Assembly: GCA_023417475.1 (NCBI GenBank)
Contig: JAEZFP010000073.1
Span: 1-64,000, forward strand
Direction: 5' to 3'
DNA from: Bacillota bacterium
GTDB lineage: Bacteria > Bacillota > UBA4882 > UBA8346
DNA: 64,000 bases
Shown here: piece by piece, positions 41,158-51,206 of the stretch
Position numbering within the stretch: the first letter of the stretch is position 1
Layout of the letters: every line of letters begins with the position of its first letter
Notes under the pieces: model-generated
Told to the model about the DNA's origin: nothing
What the model saw: only the letters and a program-made list of their open reading frames with translations
Databases searched by the model: none
Translations under genes and position numbers: made by a program

Positions 41158-41752
41158 GGGGAAGGTTGCCGAGTTGCGGAGTCTCCTCGCGGAATTGCCG
41201 GTGGAGATTGTCGGGTTGGACCATTTTACGAACGTTCCCGAAGTCGCGGAGACGGGGACGACCTTTCTCGAAAACGCGGCGCTCAAAGCGAAAGCCATTG
41301 GTGAATTCACCGGTGCTCTGGCGTTGGCCGACGATTCCGGGCTGGAGGTGGATGCCTTGGGCGGCGAACCCGGGGTTTATTCCGCCCGTTACGGTGAACC
41401 GGGTTGGAATGACCGGCAACGTTTTGAGCATTTGTTAGAAAAGATCAAAGGATTTCCGGCGACGGAGCGGGCAGCCCGCTTCCAGGCGGCGGTGGCTTTT
41501 TATGATCCGGCTGGGCAGGTTTTGGAAACCGCCACCGGTGCGGTGGAAGGGCAGATCATTGACGAACCCCGCGGTTCAAACGGTTTCGGTTATGATCCGA
41601 TCTTCTTTCTGCCGGAGTATGGTCAAACCATGGCGGAGATTGGCAGTCAACATAAGAACGAGCTTAGCCACCGCGCCCGGGCGGTCAAAGCGTTGCTGCC
41701 GTTACTCCGGAATTACTTAGAAAAAAACTTGAACCGATGTCCATCCACCTAG
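41126..41752 (+). CDS. rdgB: XTP/dITP diphosphatase (HAM1/RdgB)
   Basis: 208 aa. House-cleaning pyrophosphatase removing dITP and XTP. Seen: LVLATTNKGKVAELRSLL (TNxxKxxE motif), ETGTTFLENAALKAKA, ALADDSGLEVDALGGEPGVYSARY, GSNGFGYDPIFF and AEIGSQHKNELSHRARA. Start GTG 41126 is chosen (GGGGGGA 6 nt upstream) and lies in the end of rph; earlier TTG lacks spacing. Phosphodiesterase gene follows. Confidence 0.95.
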   Translation: MRKLVLATTNKGKVAELRSLLAELPVEIVGLDHFTNVPEVAETGTTFLENAALKAKAIGEFTGALALADDSGLEVDALGGEPGVYSARYGEPGWNDRQRFEHLLEKIKGFPATERAARFQAAVAFYDPAGQVLETATGAVEGQIIDEPRGSNGFGYDPIFFLPEYGQTMAEIGSQHKNELSHRARAVKALLPLLRNYLEKNLNRCPST

Positions 41753-41817
41753 CTTGTTTTCTTAATTCGCTTGCGCGAGCGGAAGCTGGCGTGGACGATT
41801 ACCAAGGATAGCTGCTG

Positions 41818-42291
41818 ATGCGAATCGGTGTCGTTGGGGATATTCATGGCGCCTATGACGAGCTGAAACGAGCCGTGGCGGCGCTAGGCCCCGTCGACCA
41901 ATTGCTCTTCACCGGAGACGGTTACCGGGATATCTGCCGTTTGCGGGATGAAAGCAAGCTGTTCGTCCAGGGAGTCGCGGGTAATTGTGACTTTGGCAGC
42001 GAGTTTCCGGCCAGCCAGTTGTTATATCTTGACGGCCATAAAGTTTTGCTGACCCACGGGCACTATTACGGCGTTAAAAACGGTTTACGCCGGTTGGGCG
42101 AGGCGGGACGCGAGCAAGGCGCCGTCTTGGTTGTTTTTGGCCATACACACCAGCCGCTGCTCGATACCTGGAATGGCATTCAGCTTTTTAACCCCGGAAC
42201 GCTCAGCCGCGAACGGGCTTATCAGGGGCTAACCTATGGCGTGCTTGAGACCACTCCGACTGGAGTTACCGCTTATTTGCAACGGCTGTGA
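41818..42291 (+). CDS. YfcE/MJ0936-type metallophosphoesterase
   Basis: 157 aa. Calcineurin-like fold with metal motifs GDIHG (residues ~7-11), TGDG (~35; D replaces the usual GD pair partly), GNCD (~56), LLTHGH (~73) and FGHTHQP (~106). Small bacterial phosphodiesterases of this group cut model diester substrates; in vivo role unclear. Linked to rph-rdgB as in many clostridia. Confidence 0.92.
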   Translation: MRIGVVGDIHGAYDELKRAVAALGPVDQLLFTGDGYRDICRLRDESKLFVQGVAGNCDFGSEFPASQLLYLDGHKVLLTHGHYYGVKNGLRRLGEAGREQGAVLVVFGHTHQPLLDTWNGIQLFNPGTLSRERAYQGLTYGVLETTPTGVTAYLQRL

Positions 42292-42422
42292 ATCGTGAAG
42301 GCGTACTGAAGGCGGAATAATTCCTGAAGTCGCGGGCCATTGTCAGAGATTGGCTGGGAACAATCCCTTGACGAGCGGCCGGTTTTACGATATACTAATT
42401 CTTGCACTTCAGGAAGGAATAT

Positions 42423-42499
42423 CGGGGCGTAGCGCAGTTTGGTAGCGCACCTGCCTTGGGCGCAGGGGGTCGTAGGTTCAAATCCTGTCGCCCCGACCA
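42423..42499 (+). tRNA. tRNA-Pro (anticodon TGG), CCA encoded
   Basis: Full cloverleaf: acceptor CGGGGCG/CGCCCCG, D-stem GCGC/GCGC, anticodon stem CCTGC/GCAGG around CTTGGGC (anticodon TGG), T-arm GTAGG-TTCAAAT-CCTGT, then A and encoded CCA. Followed 15 nt later by a terminator. Confidence 0.97.
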
Positions 42500-42513
42500 T
42501 TAAAATATTGATT

Positions 42514-42540
42514 TGACGGTCTTTTTGGCCGTCATTTTTC
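42514..42540 (+). terminator. tRNA-Pro terminator
   Basis: TGACGG, 9-nt loop, CCGTCA then TTTTTCTTTTTT. Confidence 0.88.
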
Positions 42541-42551
42541 TTTTTTGACGT

Positions 42552-43138
42552 TCTAATTTTCTGTCAAAGCTTCCCGATGTCAAAATCGGTCTGAACCAAA
42601 AAAGCGCCGCTAGCTTACATCGTCAGACCGTCGGGCTCCCCGATTACCGGGAAACGCATGATTTGGGTTTGGGGTATAGCAAGTTGAGCCGGATTATTTC
42701 CGGCTACGTGCCGCCCAATAGCAGTCAATTCGAGCTAATTGACGAAGGGACGCCGGTGGAGCATGACGGAATCATTCGCATCGGCGCTTTCTCCGTTGCC
42801 GAGTTGTTGTTCGAAGTTGGGAAGGGAGCGGCGGCCATCTGGTTGGGGAAATGATTTTTGTATGCGCGGAGTCCGGGATAATCTTCACCGGCGATAACTT
42901 GGTTAATATCAGCGGTTTTTCCCAGGAACGCTCGGAGTTTAATTCTTTAGCCCCCTATCTAATGAGAAGCGTGAATATGAATTCGCGAAAAGCGACGGCC
43001 ATGCGTGACGCGATTGTTCAACTGATTGAAGCAATCCAAACTGAAAATCGGCAATGTTTAATCTGTGGCGGTCATGGTCCGCTTTCGGTACTGGTCAATG
43101 GAAAAATGATTAATTACCAAGGTGCCGCGAAAGAATAA
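42552..43138 (+). pseudogene. Metallo-beta-lactamase-fold hydrolase remnant (5'-truncated, frameshifted)
   Basis: Reading through one frame from ~42552 gives a hydrolase-like middle (LSKLPDVKIGLNQKSAASLH...VPPNSSQFELIDEGTPVEHDG). Near 42826-42836 the frame breaks: the correct continuation, GGHLVGEM-IFVCAESGIIFTGDNLV, is in another frame and holds the metal-binding His/Glu of the MBL GGHxxGHx motif. The second part then runs open to the stop at 43138 (GGHGPLSVL). The N-terminal HxHxDH half is absent, cut off beside the tRNA-Pro terminator. Likely a decayed gene left by a deletion or an insertion next to the tRNA. Confidence 0.72.
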
Positions 43139-43162
43139 CCAAACTGGTAAGGGTTACGCCAA

Positions 43163-45031
43163 TTATCCCTGCGTCTCAATCTCTTTCCCTTCAAATTGGC
43201 TGTAATAAAGCGAAGCGTAAAAACCATGGGCTGCCAACAATTCTTGATGGTTGCCCTGTTCCACGATGTCCCCGTTTTGCATCACCAGGATCAGGTCAGC
43301 GTCGCGAATGGTTGATAAGCGATGGGCAATGATGAAGCAGGTCCGCCCTTGCATCAGATGGTCCATCGCTTTTTGAATTAACAGTTCGGTCCGGGTATCG
43401 ACCGAACTGGTCGCCTCATCAAAAATTAAAATTTTCGGGTCCGCCAAAATCGCCCGGGCAATGGTAAGTAACTGTTTTTGTCCCTGGGAGATGTTGCTGG
43501 CTTCTTCGTTCAACTCCATCTGATACCCTTGCGGTAAGGTTTTAATGAAGGAATGCGCGTGGGCGTTTTTGGCGGCTTCGATAATGGCGGAGTCAGGGGC
43601 GTCCAACCGGCCATAGCGAATATTGTCGGCGATGGAGCCGTTAAACAGCCAGGTATCCTGGAGTACCATCCCAAACAGCTTGCGCAGGTCGCCCCGGGTA
43701 AAATCCCGGCTGTCGCGGCCGTCAATGAAGATCGCCCCTTGATTCAACTCATAAAAACGCATTAACAGTTTGACAATGGTCGTTTTGCCGGCGCCGGTCG
43801 GTCCGACGATGGCCACTTTCCGGCCGGGGGTAATCCGGGCCGAGAAATCGCGGATAATGATCTGATCGGGGTGATAGCCGAATTGGACATGGTCAAACGC
43901 GACTTCGCCCCGGACGGTCTCCAATTGTACCGGATCATGGGTCTCGGGGCGTTCTTCCGCTTCGCCCAAAAACGCAAAGACCCGCTCGGCCGCGGCGGCA
44001 GTCGACTGAAGCACATTGGAGACCTGAGCCACTTGGGACAGAGGTTGGGTGAAATTGCGGACATATTGAATGAAGGAAAGAATGTCGCCGACAGCAATCA
44101 CATTGTTAATCGCCAGCCAGCCGCCGAGCACGGAGACGGCGACATAACCCAAGTTGCCGATGAACAACATGATTGGCATCATCAATCCCGAGAGAAATTG
44201 CGATTTCCAAGCCGACCGGTAGAGATGCCGGTTTAAATCGGTAAATGTTTCGACCGCCATCGCTTCCTGATTAAAGGCTTTCATCACCAGATGTCCGCCG
44301 TATACCTCTTCGACGTGGCCGTTGACATGGCCCAAATATTCCTGCTGATCCCGGAAGTATTGCTGGGACACCTTGACTACACTGACAATCAAGAAGATCG
44401 ACAACGGCAAGATACAGAGTGAAGCCAGGGTCATCTGCCAGTTGATTGTCAGCATCATAATCAGAATACCGACGATCATCGTCATCGAAGTGATGATCTG
44501 CGACAGGCTTTGATTGAGGGTTTGACTGACCGTGTCCACATCGTTGGTGACCCGGGACAACACCTCGCCATGGGTGGTATTGTCAAAAAACTTCAACGGC
44601 AAGCGGTTGATCTTTTCGGAGATCTCTTGCCGCAAATTAAACGAGACCCGTTGGGCGACGCCGGACATGATATAGCCTTGGATAAACGAGCAAACGGCGC
44701 TGACGACATATAACCCCGCCAGAAAGAGTAGGGTGTTTCCAATCTCGGTGAAGTTAATTCCCGGTCCGCCGCCGATTTTACTGACCAGCCCTTCAAACAG
44801 TTTGGTGGTTGCTTGACCGAGAATTTTTGGCCCGATGATGGAAAAGGCGGCACTGGCGATCGCGAAGAGGAAGACCAGTAAAATACTGACCCGGTAAGGT
44901 TTTAAGTAGGCCAAAAGTTGTTTCATGGTACCTTGAAAGTTTTTTGGCTTTTCACCCGCACCGATGGTTCCGCCCATCGGCCCGCCGAAACGCCCTCCCG
45001 GACGTTTCGCAGCTTTATCGTGGGGACTCAT
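43163..45031 (-). CDS. ABC exporter subunit (membrane + ATPase), second of a heterodimer
   Basis: 622 aa. Six-helix permease domain (~45-350; LLVFLFAIASAAFSIIGP...FFDNTTHGEVLSRVTNDVDTV) joined to an ATPase domain: Walker A VGPTGAGKTT, Q-loop LFGMVLQD, signature NISQGQKQ, Walker B ILIFDEATSSVD, H-loop AHRLST. The N-terminal ~40 residues are Gly/Arg/Lys-rich. Signature NISQGQKQ and the intact Glu after Walker B mark this as the likely catalytic half. Start overlaps the partner's stop by 4 nt (ATGA). Family exports drugs, peptides or lipids; substrate unknown. Confidence 0.93.
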   Translation of the reverse strand: MSPHDKAAKRPGGRFGGPMGGTIGAGEKPKNFQGTMKQLLAYLKPYRVSILLVFLFAIASAAFSIIGPKILGQATTKLFEGLVSKIGGGPGINFTEIGNTLLFLAGLYVVSAVCSFIQGYIMSGVAQRVSFNLRQEISEKINRLPLKFFDNTTHGEVLSRVTNDVDTVSQTLNQSLSQIITSMTMIVGILIMMLTINWQMTLASLCILPLSIFLIVSVVKVSQQYFRDQQEYLGHVNGHVEEVYGGHLVMKAFNQEAMAVETFTDLNRHLYRSAWKSQFLSGLMMPIMLFIGNLGYVAVSVLGGWLAINNVIAVGDILSFIQYVRNFTQPLSQVAQVSNVLQSTAAAAERVFAFLGEAEERPETHDPVQLETVRGEVAFDHVQFGYHPDQIIIRDFSARITPGRKVAIVGPTGAGKTTIVKLLMRFYELNQGAIFIDGRDSRDFTRGDLRKLFGMVLQDTWLFNGSIADNIRYGRLDAPDSAIIEAAKNAHAHSFIKTLPQGYQMELNEEASNISQGQKQLLTIARAILADPKILIFDEATSSVDTRTELLIQKAMDHLMQGRTCFIIAHRLSTIRDADLILVMQNGDIVEQGNHQELLAAHGFYASLYYSQFEGKEIETQG

Positions 45032-47277
45032 GCTTCAAGTTCCTCCTGTGATAGTTGGGAACGGGCGATTTGTTGGTATACCTCGCAGGTCTGCAACAAT
45101 TCGCGGTGGGTTCCCATGCCGACCATTCGCCCTTCGTCCAAAACGATAATCTGGTCAGCGTGTTTAATTGAGCTGATCCGCTGGGCAATCACCAAAAGCG
45201 TGCTGTCCTTGATTTCCGTCTTTAAGGCCCGGCGTAAGGCGGCGTCGGTGCGATAATCCAATGCGGAGAAACTGTCGTCGAAAATATAAATCTGCGCTTG
45301 TTTTACCAAGGCGCGGGCGATCGCCAAGCGTTGTTTTTGACCGCCAGAAACATTGGTCCCGCCTTGGGCGATGCCGGTTTGAAACCCTTCCGGAAGTTCG
45401 TTGATAAATTCAATGGCTTGCGCGGTCGTGGCGGACCGGCGTAACTCGGCTTCTCCGGCAACTTTTTTGCCATATTGGATATTGCTTTCAATGGTGCCCG
45501 AAAATAGGATGCTCCGTTGCGGCACGTAACCGACTTTTTCCCGAAGGTCATGCAAGTCCAGCTCGCGAAGGTCGATCCCGTCGATGAGGATGGCGCCGTC
45601 GCTCACATCGTAAAAACGCAGAATCAGATTGGCCAGGGTGGTTTTACCGCTCCCGGTGCTGCCGATCAACGCAGTGGTCTCACCGGGTTTGGCGGTAAAC
45701 GAGAGATGGGACAACGCGGCTTCCTCCGCGCCCGGATAGCGGAACGAAACATCGCGAAATTCCAGTTTTCCTTGGCATTTTTTCGGAACGCTCTTCCTTT
45801 TTTTCGGGTTTTTGATTGAAAGATTCGTTTCCAGAACTTCAGTGATCCGTTGGGCTGAAACCAAGGCCCGGGGCAGCATGATCGAGATCATTGATAGCAT
45901 CAAAAAGGCCATGATGATTTGCATCGTATACTGGATAAACGCCATCATGCTGCCGACTTGCATCTTACCCAGGTCGATCTGGTGTGCTCCAACCCAGACG
46001 ATCAAGAGGGTAATTCCGTTCATGATCAGCATCATCATTGGCATCATCAAACTCATTAGGCGGTTGATCATCAGGTTGGTCCGGGTTAGATCCTGGTTGA
46101 CCGCATCAAATTTCTGTTCTTCATGTTTTTGGTTGTTAAACGCCCGGATCACCAGGATTCCAGTTAAAAACTCGCGGGTCACTAAGTTGAGATGGTCGAT
46201 TAATTTTTGAACCCGCTTGAATTTGGGAATAACCAGCCCAAACAGCACCACGACTAAGAATAAAATCGCCCCGATCGCCACGCCGATTACCCAATCCATC
46301 GCCACATTGGTCTGGACTACCTTGATGATTCCGCCGATTCCAAGCAGGGGAGCGTAAAATACGATCCGCAGCAGCAGTACCATTAACATTTGGATCTGTT
46401 GAATATCATTGGTGCTGCGGGTGATTAACGAGGCCGTTGAAAACTGGTCTAATTCGGCGATGGAAAAGTCGGTCACCTTTTGAAAGATCCGGTTGCGCAG
46501 GTTCCGGCTCAACCCGGCGGCGATGCGGGCCGCCAGCAGCCCGACAATGATCGAAGTGACGGCGCTGACTAAGGCGATCAGCAACATTTTCATCCCGGCG
46601 CTCAGAATATAATGATTCTGGAGTTGGTTGGTGTCGACCCCGACGCTCCGGTACTCCTGATAAACATAGTTGACCGCCATTTGTGTAATCATGCTTTGCG
46701 GCAGGTTTTGCAACTGGACTTCGGCCTTGGCGCGGATCGCCTGGAGTTGCGGTTCGGGTAATTTAGCCAGGATGATAAACGGATCCGTGATCTTGCTAAG
46801 TTGTACTTGGAGTCGCGCCGGGGGACGGTTTAGCGACGCGGCCAATCCAGCCATTCCGGCTTGCTCGATCCCGGCAACCAACAGCACCGCCTTGCCCAGA
46901 ACGCGGTTGAGCTGCCGGATCGTCTTGGGATCGCGAGTGTTTAAGCGTTCCAGCGTTTCTTTTTTGAGCAACGGATAACTTTTTTCATAGCGTTCCAGAG
47001 TCGCGGCGGATAACTCGGCCCGGTCTAATTTGGCATAAGCGCGTTCGACGAGCGGTCGTTCCGCTGCCGGAACCATCAATAACACCTTGTTGAATTCCCG
47101 TTGCCGGATAATCTGCGGGACGGCGTTTTCAATTCCACGTTGTTGAATCCCAATGTTGACAATATGCGACGTATAGTCCGGCAGCGACAGATCGCTCAAG
47201 GCCTGAATGAATAGAAAGCCAATGACGGCCAGGATTGAAACGAGAAACGGGGCTAAATATTTAAACAGTTTGAACAT
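45028..47277 (-). CDS. ABC exporter subunit with large extracytoplasmic insert, first of a heterodimer
   Basis: 749 aa. ATG 47277 with AAGGAG is chosen; the longer frame to 47343 has no site. After helix 1 (LVSILAVIGFLFIQALSDL) an insert of ~180 residues (about 40-225) rich in helices separates it from helix 2, as in the YheH/YheI-like and clostridial heterodimeric exporters. ATPase domain: GSTGSGKTTL, VGYVPQR, NVSGGQKQR, IYIFDDSFSALD, AQRISS. The Asp-Asp after Walker B lacks the catalytic Glu (IFDDS), so this half is the degenerate ATPase site, a hallmark of asymmetric heterodimers. Co-translated with the partner. Confidence 0.93.
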   Translation of the reverse strand: MFKLFKYLAPFLVSILAVIGFLFIQALSDLSLPDYTSHIVNIGIQQRGIENAVPQIIRQREFNKVLLMVPAAERPLVERAYAKLDRAELSAATLERYEKSYPLLKKETLERLNTRDPKTIRQLNRVLGKAVLLVAGIEQAGMAGLAASLNRPPARLQVQLSKITDPFIILAKLPEPQLQAIRAKAEVQLQNLPQSMITQMAVNYVYQEYRSVGVDTNQLQNHYILSAGMKMLLIALVSAVTSIIVGLLAARIAAGLSRNLRNRIFQKVTDFSIAELDQFSTASLITRSTNDIQQIQMLMVLLLRIVFYAPLLGIGGIIKVVQTNVAMDWVIGVAIGAILFLVVVLFGLVIPKFKRVQKLIDHLNLVTREFLTGILVIRAFNNQKHEEQKFDAVNQDLTRTNLMINRLMSLMMPMMMLIMNGITLLIVWVGAHQIDLGKMQVGSMMAFIQYTMQIIMAFLMLSMISIMLPRALVSAQRITEVLETNLSIKNPKKRKSVPKKCQGKLEFRDVSFRYPGAEEAALSHLSFTAKPGETTALIGSTGSGKTTLANLILRFYDVSDGAILIDGIDLRELDLHDLREKVGYVPQRSILFSGTIESNIQYGKKVAGEAELRRSATTAQAIEFINELPEGFQTGIAQGGTNVSGGQKQRLAIARALVKQAQIYIFDDSFSALDYRTDAALRRALKTEIKDSTLLVIAQRISSIKHADQIIVLDEGRMVGMGTHRELLQTCEVYQQIARSQLSQEELEA

Positions 47278-47539
47278 TGGGAACTCCTTGATGGTGCTTA
47301 AATAAACGGCAAAAGGAAAAAGCTCCGTTATATTCTGCTTCATGGGGTGAAGATTTAACCGGGTTTAGAAGTTGCAGAATGGATTGATCATCCCGAAGAA
47401 AATTCGCAGCTTGCGGGAGGAGTATTTCCTCCGATGCTTAATATTAATGGCGCAAGAAAAATATTCCCGCTATTTCCAGTAGACTAGCGAATTTCAGACA
47501 TTTAGGGGTTGTGCTTCACGCCAACAACGAAACACCCGG

Positions 47540-47671
47540 TTGGTGGGGACGCGGTGGAGCAGGTTACTTGACTTGGTAACCCGGAAAACGATAAGTGTTG
47601 GGGCGGGGGACGGTAGCAGTGAAGTACTTAAAAACTCAACCGCTTTCGTTCGGAAAGACGTTGGGTTTTTT
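47540..47671 (+). promoter_or_regulatory. Structured leader with intrinsic terminator before the secretion operon
   Basis: In the 553-base gap before gspE: a hairpin GGTTAC (47562-47567) / GTAACC (47576-47581), then a terminator ACTCAAC (47634-47640) with inner CTTTC/GAAAG and GTTGGGT plus six T (47660-47671). The terminator lies ~160 nt before the operon's first start codon, so it either ends an unseen small transcript or is an attenuator. The rest of the gap (47278-47539) holds no gene. GGGGACGC at ~47545 recalls the c-di-GMP aptamer but the rest does not match. Confidence 0.5.
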
Positions 47672-47745
47672 GGCGATTGCTTGAACATAAACTCTATGGG
47701 CAACGTCAGTTACTTTATTATCCAACTAACTCGATACCCGCAATG

Positions 47746-47764
47746 GAATATTCTAAAAATATTC
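47746..47764 (+). promoter_or_regulatory. Palindrome upstream of gspE, operator candidate
   Basis: GAATATT-5 nt-AATATTC, perfect 7-bp arms, 66 nt before the gspE ATG. A promoter pair is not clear next to it. Confidence 0.4.
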
Positions 47765-47830
47765 GAGCACATCGTGACTAGCTGCAACATTTCGCGATGG
47801 GTCGCGTTTCTAGCATGTGGAGGGAGTTAA

Positions 47831-49351
<1,521 letters not shown>

Positions 49352-49436
49352 TTCGACCAACTTAAAATCAAAGAGCGATTTATTTTTCATCCCAAACGGG
49401 GCTTTGGAGAAGCAAAGCACTGAGTTGATTTAGTTT

Positions 49437-50678
49437 TTGCGAATTAGGATCAGATTTGAGGGATGCGCCATCAAAACTTTTAAATATAGCGGATTTGATC
49501 AAACCGGACGGGAAGTGAACGGCATGATCGAAGCTGCCGATCCGGTCTCGGGACACCAATTAATCCTGCAAAAAGGGATCTACGCGACGGAACTGAAAGA
49601 GGCCTTGGCGCCGCTCCGCTGGTTTGAGCCCAGCCAAACGGCGACCCGAGTGCGGACTGCCGACTTAACCATGTTTTTCGTGCAACTGGCGGCATTGATT
49701 GAGGCCGGTTTGGCGTTGGACCGCGGCCTGGAAACCTTGTCCACCCAGAAATACCGCGGCGGATTGAACCGGGTCATCAAAAGCCTCTTGACGGAGGTCC
49801 GTTCGGGAATCGCGCTGTCGGAGGCCATGGCGAAGCAGCACCATGTATTTTCGGAACTGCAAGTCCAAATGGTCCGGGCCGGCGAAATCAGCGGCCATCT
49901 GGAAGTAATCCTGGCCAAGCTCGCCGATTATTTGGAGAAGGAAGCAACCCGTAAAAGCCAATTAAAGTCAGCGCTGATCTATCCGGTCTTTCTGATATCC
50001 CTGGCAATTGGCGCAACCGGGTTTATCATCGCATATGTGATTCCGAAGATGAGTAAAGTTTTTGAGAGTTTCGGGACTCAGCTGCCTTGGACCACACTGA
50101 TGTTGTTGGGTTTGGGCAAATTCACCGCCGCTTATTGGTTGGTTATCCTGTTGGCGTTGGCCGGGGTGGTTTTGGGATTGCACTGGTATGTCCGGACGGC
50201 GGCCGGACGTTTTCAAATCGACCGACTGCTGTTGCGGATCCCTTTGTTGGGCGAGATCGCCCTCAAGATCAGCATGGCGCGATTTGCCCGGACCATGTCG
50301 GTGCTGGGCAGCGGCGGAGTGGGCGTGATGGAAGCATTGGAGATTGCCGCGGCGGTCTCGGGGAATCGTGTTGTCAAATCCGCGGTCATGGAAGCCCGGC
50401 CAGAGGTGCGGGAGGGTAAAGCCCTGGCAGCCGCTTTTGTCAAACAAGGGCTTTTTCCGCCAATCCTCACCAACATGGTTGCCGTCGGGGAAGAGACCGG
50501 CAATTTGGAGAAGATGCTGCTGAAAATCGCGGAGATGTTTGAGTTTGAAGTGGATACCGGATTGAAACGGGTATTGTCATTATTGGAGCCGGCCATGATC
50601 ATCTTTATGGGGTTGGTAGTGGCGTTTATCGTCATTTCGATCCTGGTCCCCATCTTTGACATCGGCTCCGGATTTTAG
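49437..50678 (+). CDS. gspF: Type II secretion inner-membrane platform GspF
   Basis: ~413 aa; core starts near KTFKYSGFDQTGREVNGMIEA. Two T2SSF repeats with three membrane helices (LISLAIGATGFIIAYVIPKM, LVILLALAGVVLGL, IIFMGLVVAFIVISILVPIF); RTADLTMFFVQLAALIEAGLALDRGLETL and MVAVGEETGNLEKML are the family's repeated halves. The start is odd: the only in-frame canonical codon, TTG 49437, has no ribosome site, while GAGGG (49458-49462) sits 6-7 nt before an in-frame ATC (49470). The nearest ATG (49463) is out of frame. Either an ATC/ATT start or a sequence change. Confidence 0.94.
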   Translation: MRIRIRFEGCAIKTFKYSGFDQTGREVNGMIEAADPVSGHQLILQKGIYATELKEALAPLRWFEPSQTATRVRTADLTMFFVQLAALIEAGLALDRGLETLSTQKYRGGLNRVIKSLLTEVRSGIALSEAMAKQHHVFSELQVQMVRAGEISGHLEVILAKLADYLEKEATRKSQLKSALIYPVFLISLAIGATGFIIAYVIPKMSKVFESFGTQLPWTTLMLLGLGKFTAAYWLVILLALAGVVLGLHWYVRTAAGRFQIDRLLLRIPLLGEIALKISMARFARTMSVLGSGGVGVMEALEIAAAVSGNRVVKSAVMEARPEVREGKALAAAFVKQGLFPPILTNMVAVGEETGNLEKMLLKIAEMFEFEVDTGLKRVLSLLEPAMIIFMGLVVAFIVISILVPIFDIGSGF

Positions 50679-50723
50679 CCATGGCGTTGTAACAATTTTT
50701 CATCTGAAACAGGGGGTTATCGA

Positions 50724-51206
50724 ATGTTAAAACGACAGAACTGGCAGCAAATTGGCAGAGACGAACGCGGGTTTACATTGATCGAAATTATCGTGGTAAT
50801 GGTGATTTTAGCGGTTTTGGCAACGTTAATCGTACCGCGCTTCACCGGTCGGACCGAACAAGCGCGCCGTTCCAAGGCCATTGCCGATATTGCCAATATC
50901 AAAACCGCCTTGGATATGTATGAAGCGGATAACGGCAGTTATCCCAGTACCGAGCAGGGCTTGCCAGCCCTGCGGGAAGCGCCCACCACCGAACCGCCGG
51001 CCGACAATTGGAATGGCCCGTATCTGAAAGATCCGGCGATTGACGACCCATGGGGCCGGGCTTATCTCTATTCCAGCCCGGGGGAGCATAATCCGGACTC
51101 CTATGATCTTTTGACCTACGGTAAAGATGGTAAAGAAGGCGGTACCGGTGAGGATGCGGATGTCGTCAGTTGGGATCTGCCCAATAAATCGCAAGGACAA
51201 CAGTGA
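50724..51206 (+). CDS. gspG: Major pseudopilin GspG
   Basis: 160 aa. Prepilin leader ending in RG before FTLIEIIVVMVILAVLATLIVP, with Glu5 of the mature protein, for cleavage by a prepilin peptidase (not in window). C-terminal GspG signs: KTALDMYEADNGSYPSTEQGLPAL, GPYLKDPAIDDPWGRAYLY and the calcium-loop end YDLLTYGKDGKEGGTGEDADV. Forms the pseudopilus shaft. In the operon 45 nt after gspF, overlapping gspH. Confidence 0.97.
   Translation: MLKRQNWQQIGRDERGFTLIEIIVVMVILAVLATLIVPRFTGRTEQARRSKAIADIANIKTALDMYEADNGSYPSTEQGLPALREAPTTEPPADNWNGPYLKDPAIDDPWGRAYLYSSPGEHNPDSYDLLTYGKDGKEGGTGEDADVVSWDLPNKSQGQQ

Noticed and set aside
47530..47600. GGGGACGC in the gspE leader as a second c-di-GMP-I riboswitch
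   Set aside because: The following AAAGCCAC block, the GGCAAA block and the GAAA tetraloop hairpin are absent.
47540..47830. 96-aa frame before gspE
   Set aside because: It runs through the leader terminator and lacks any domain or ribosome site.
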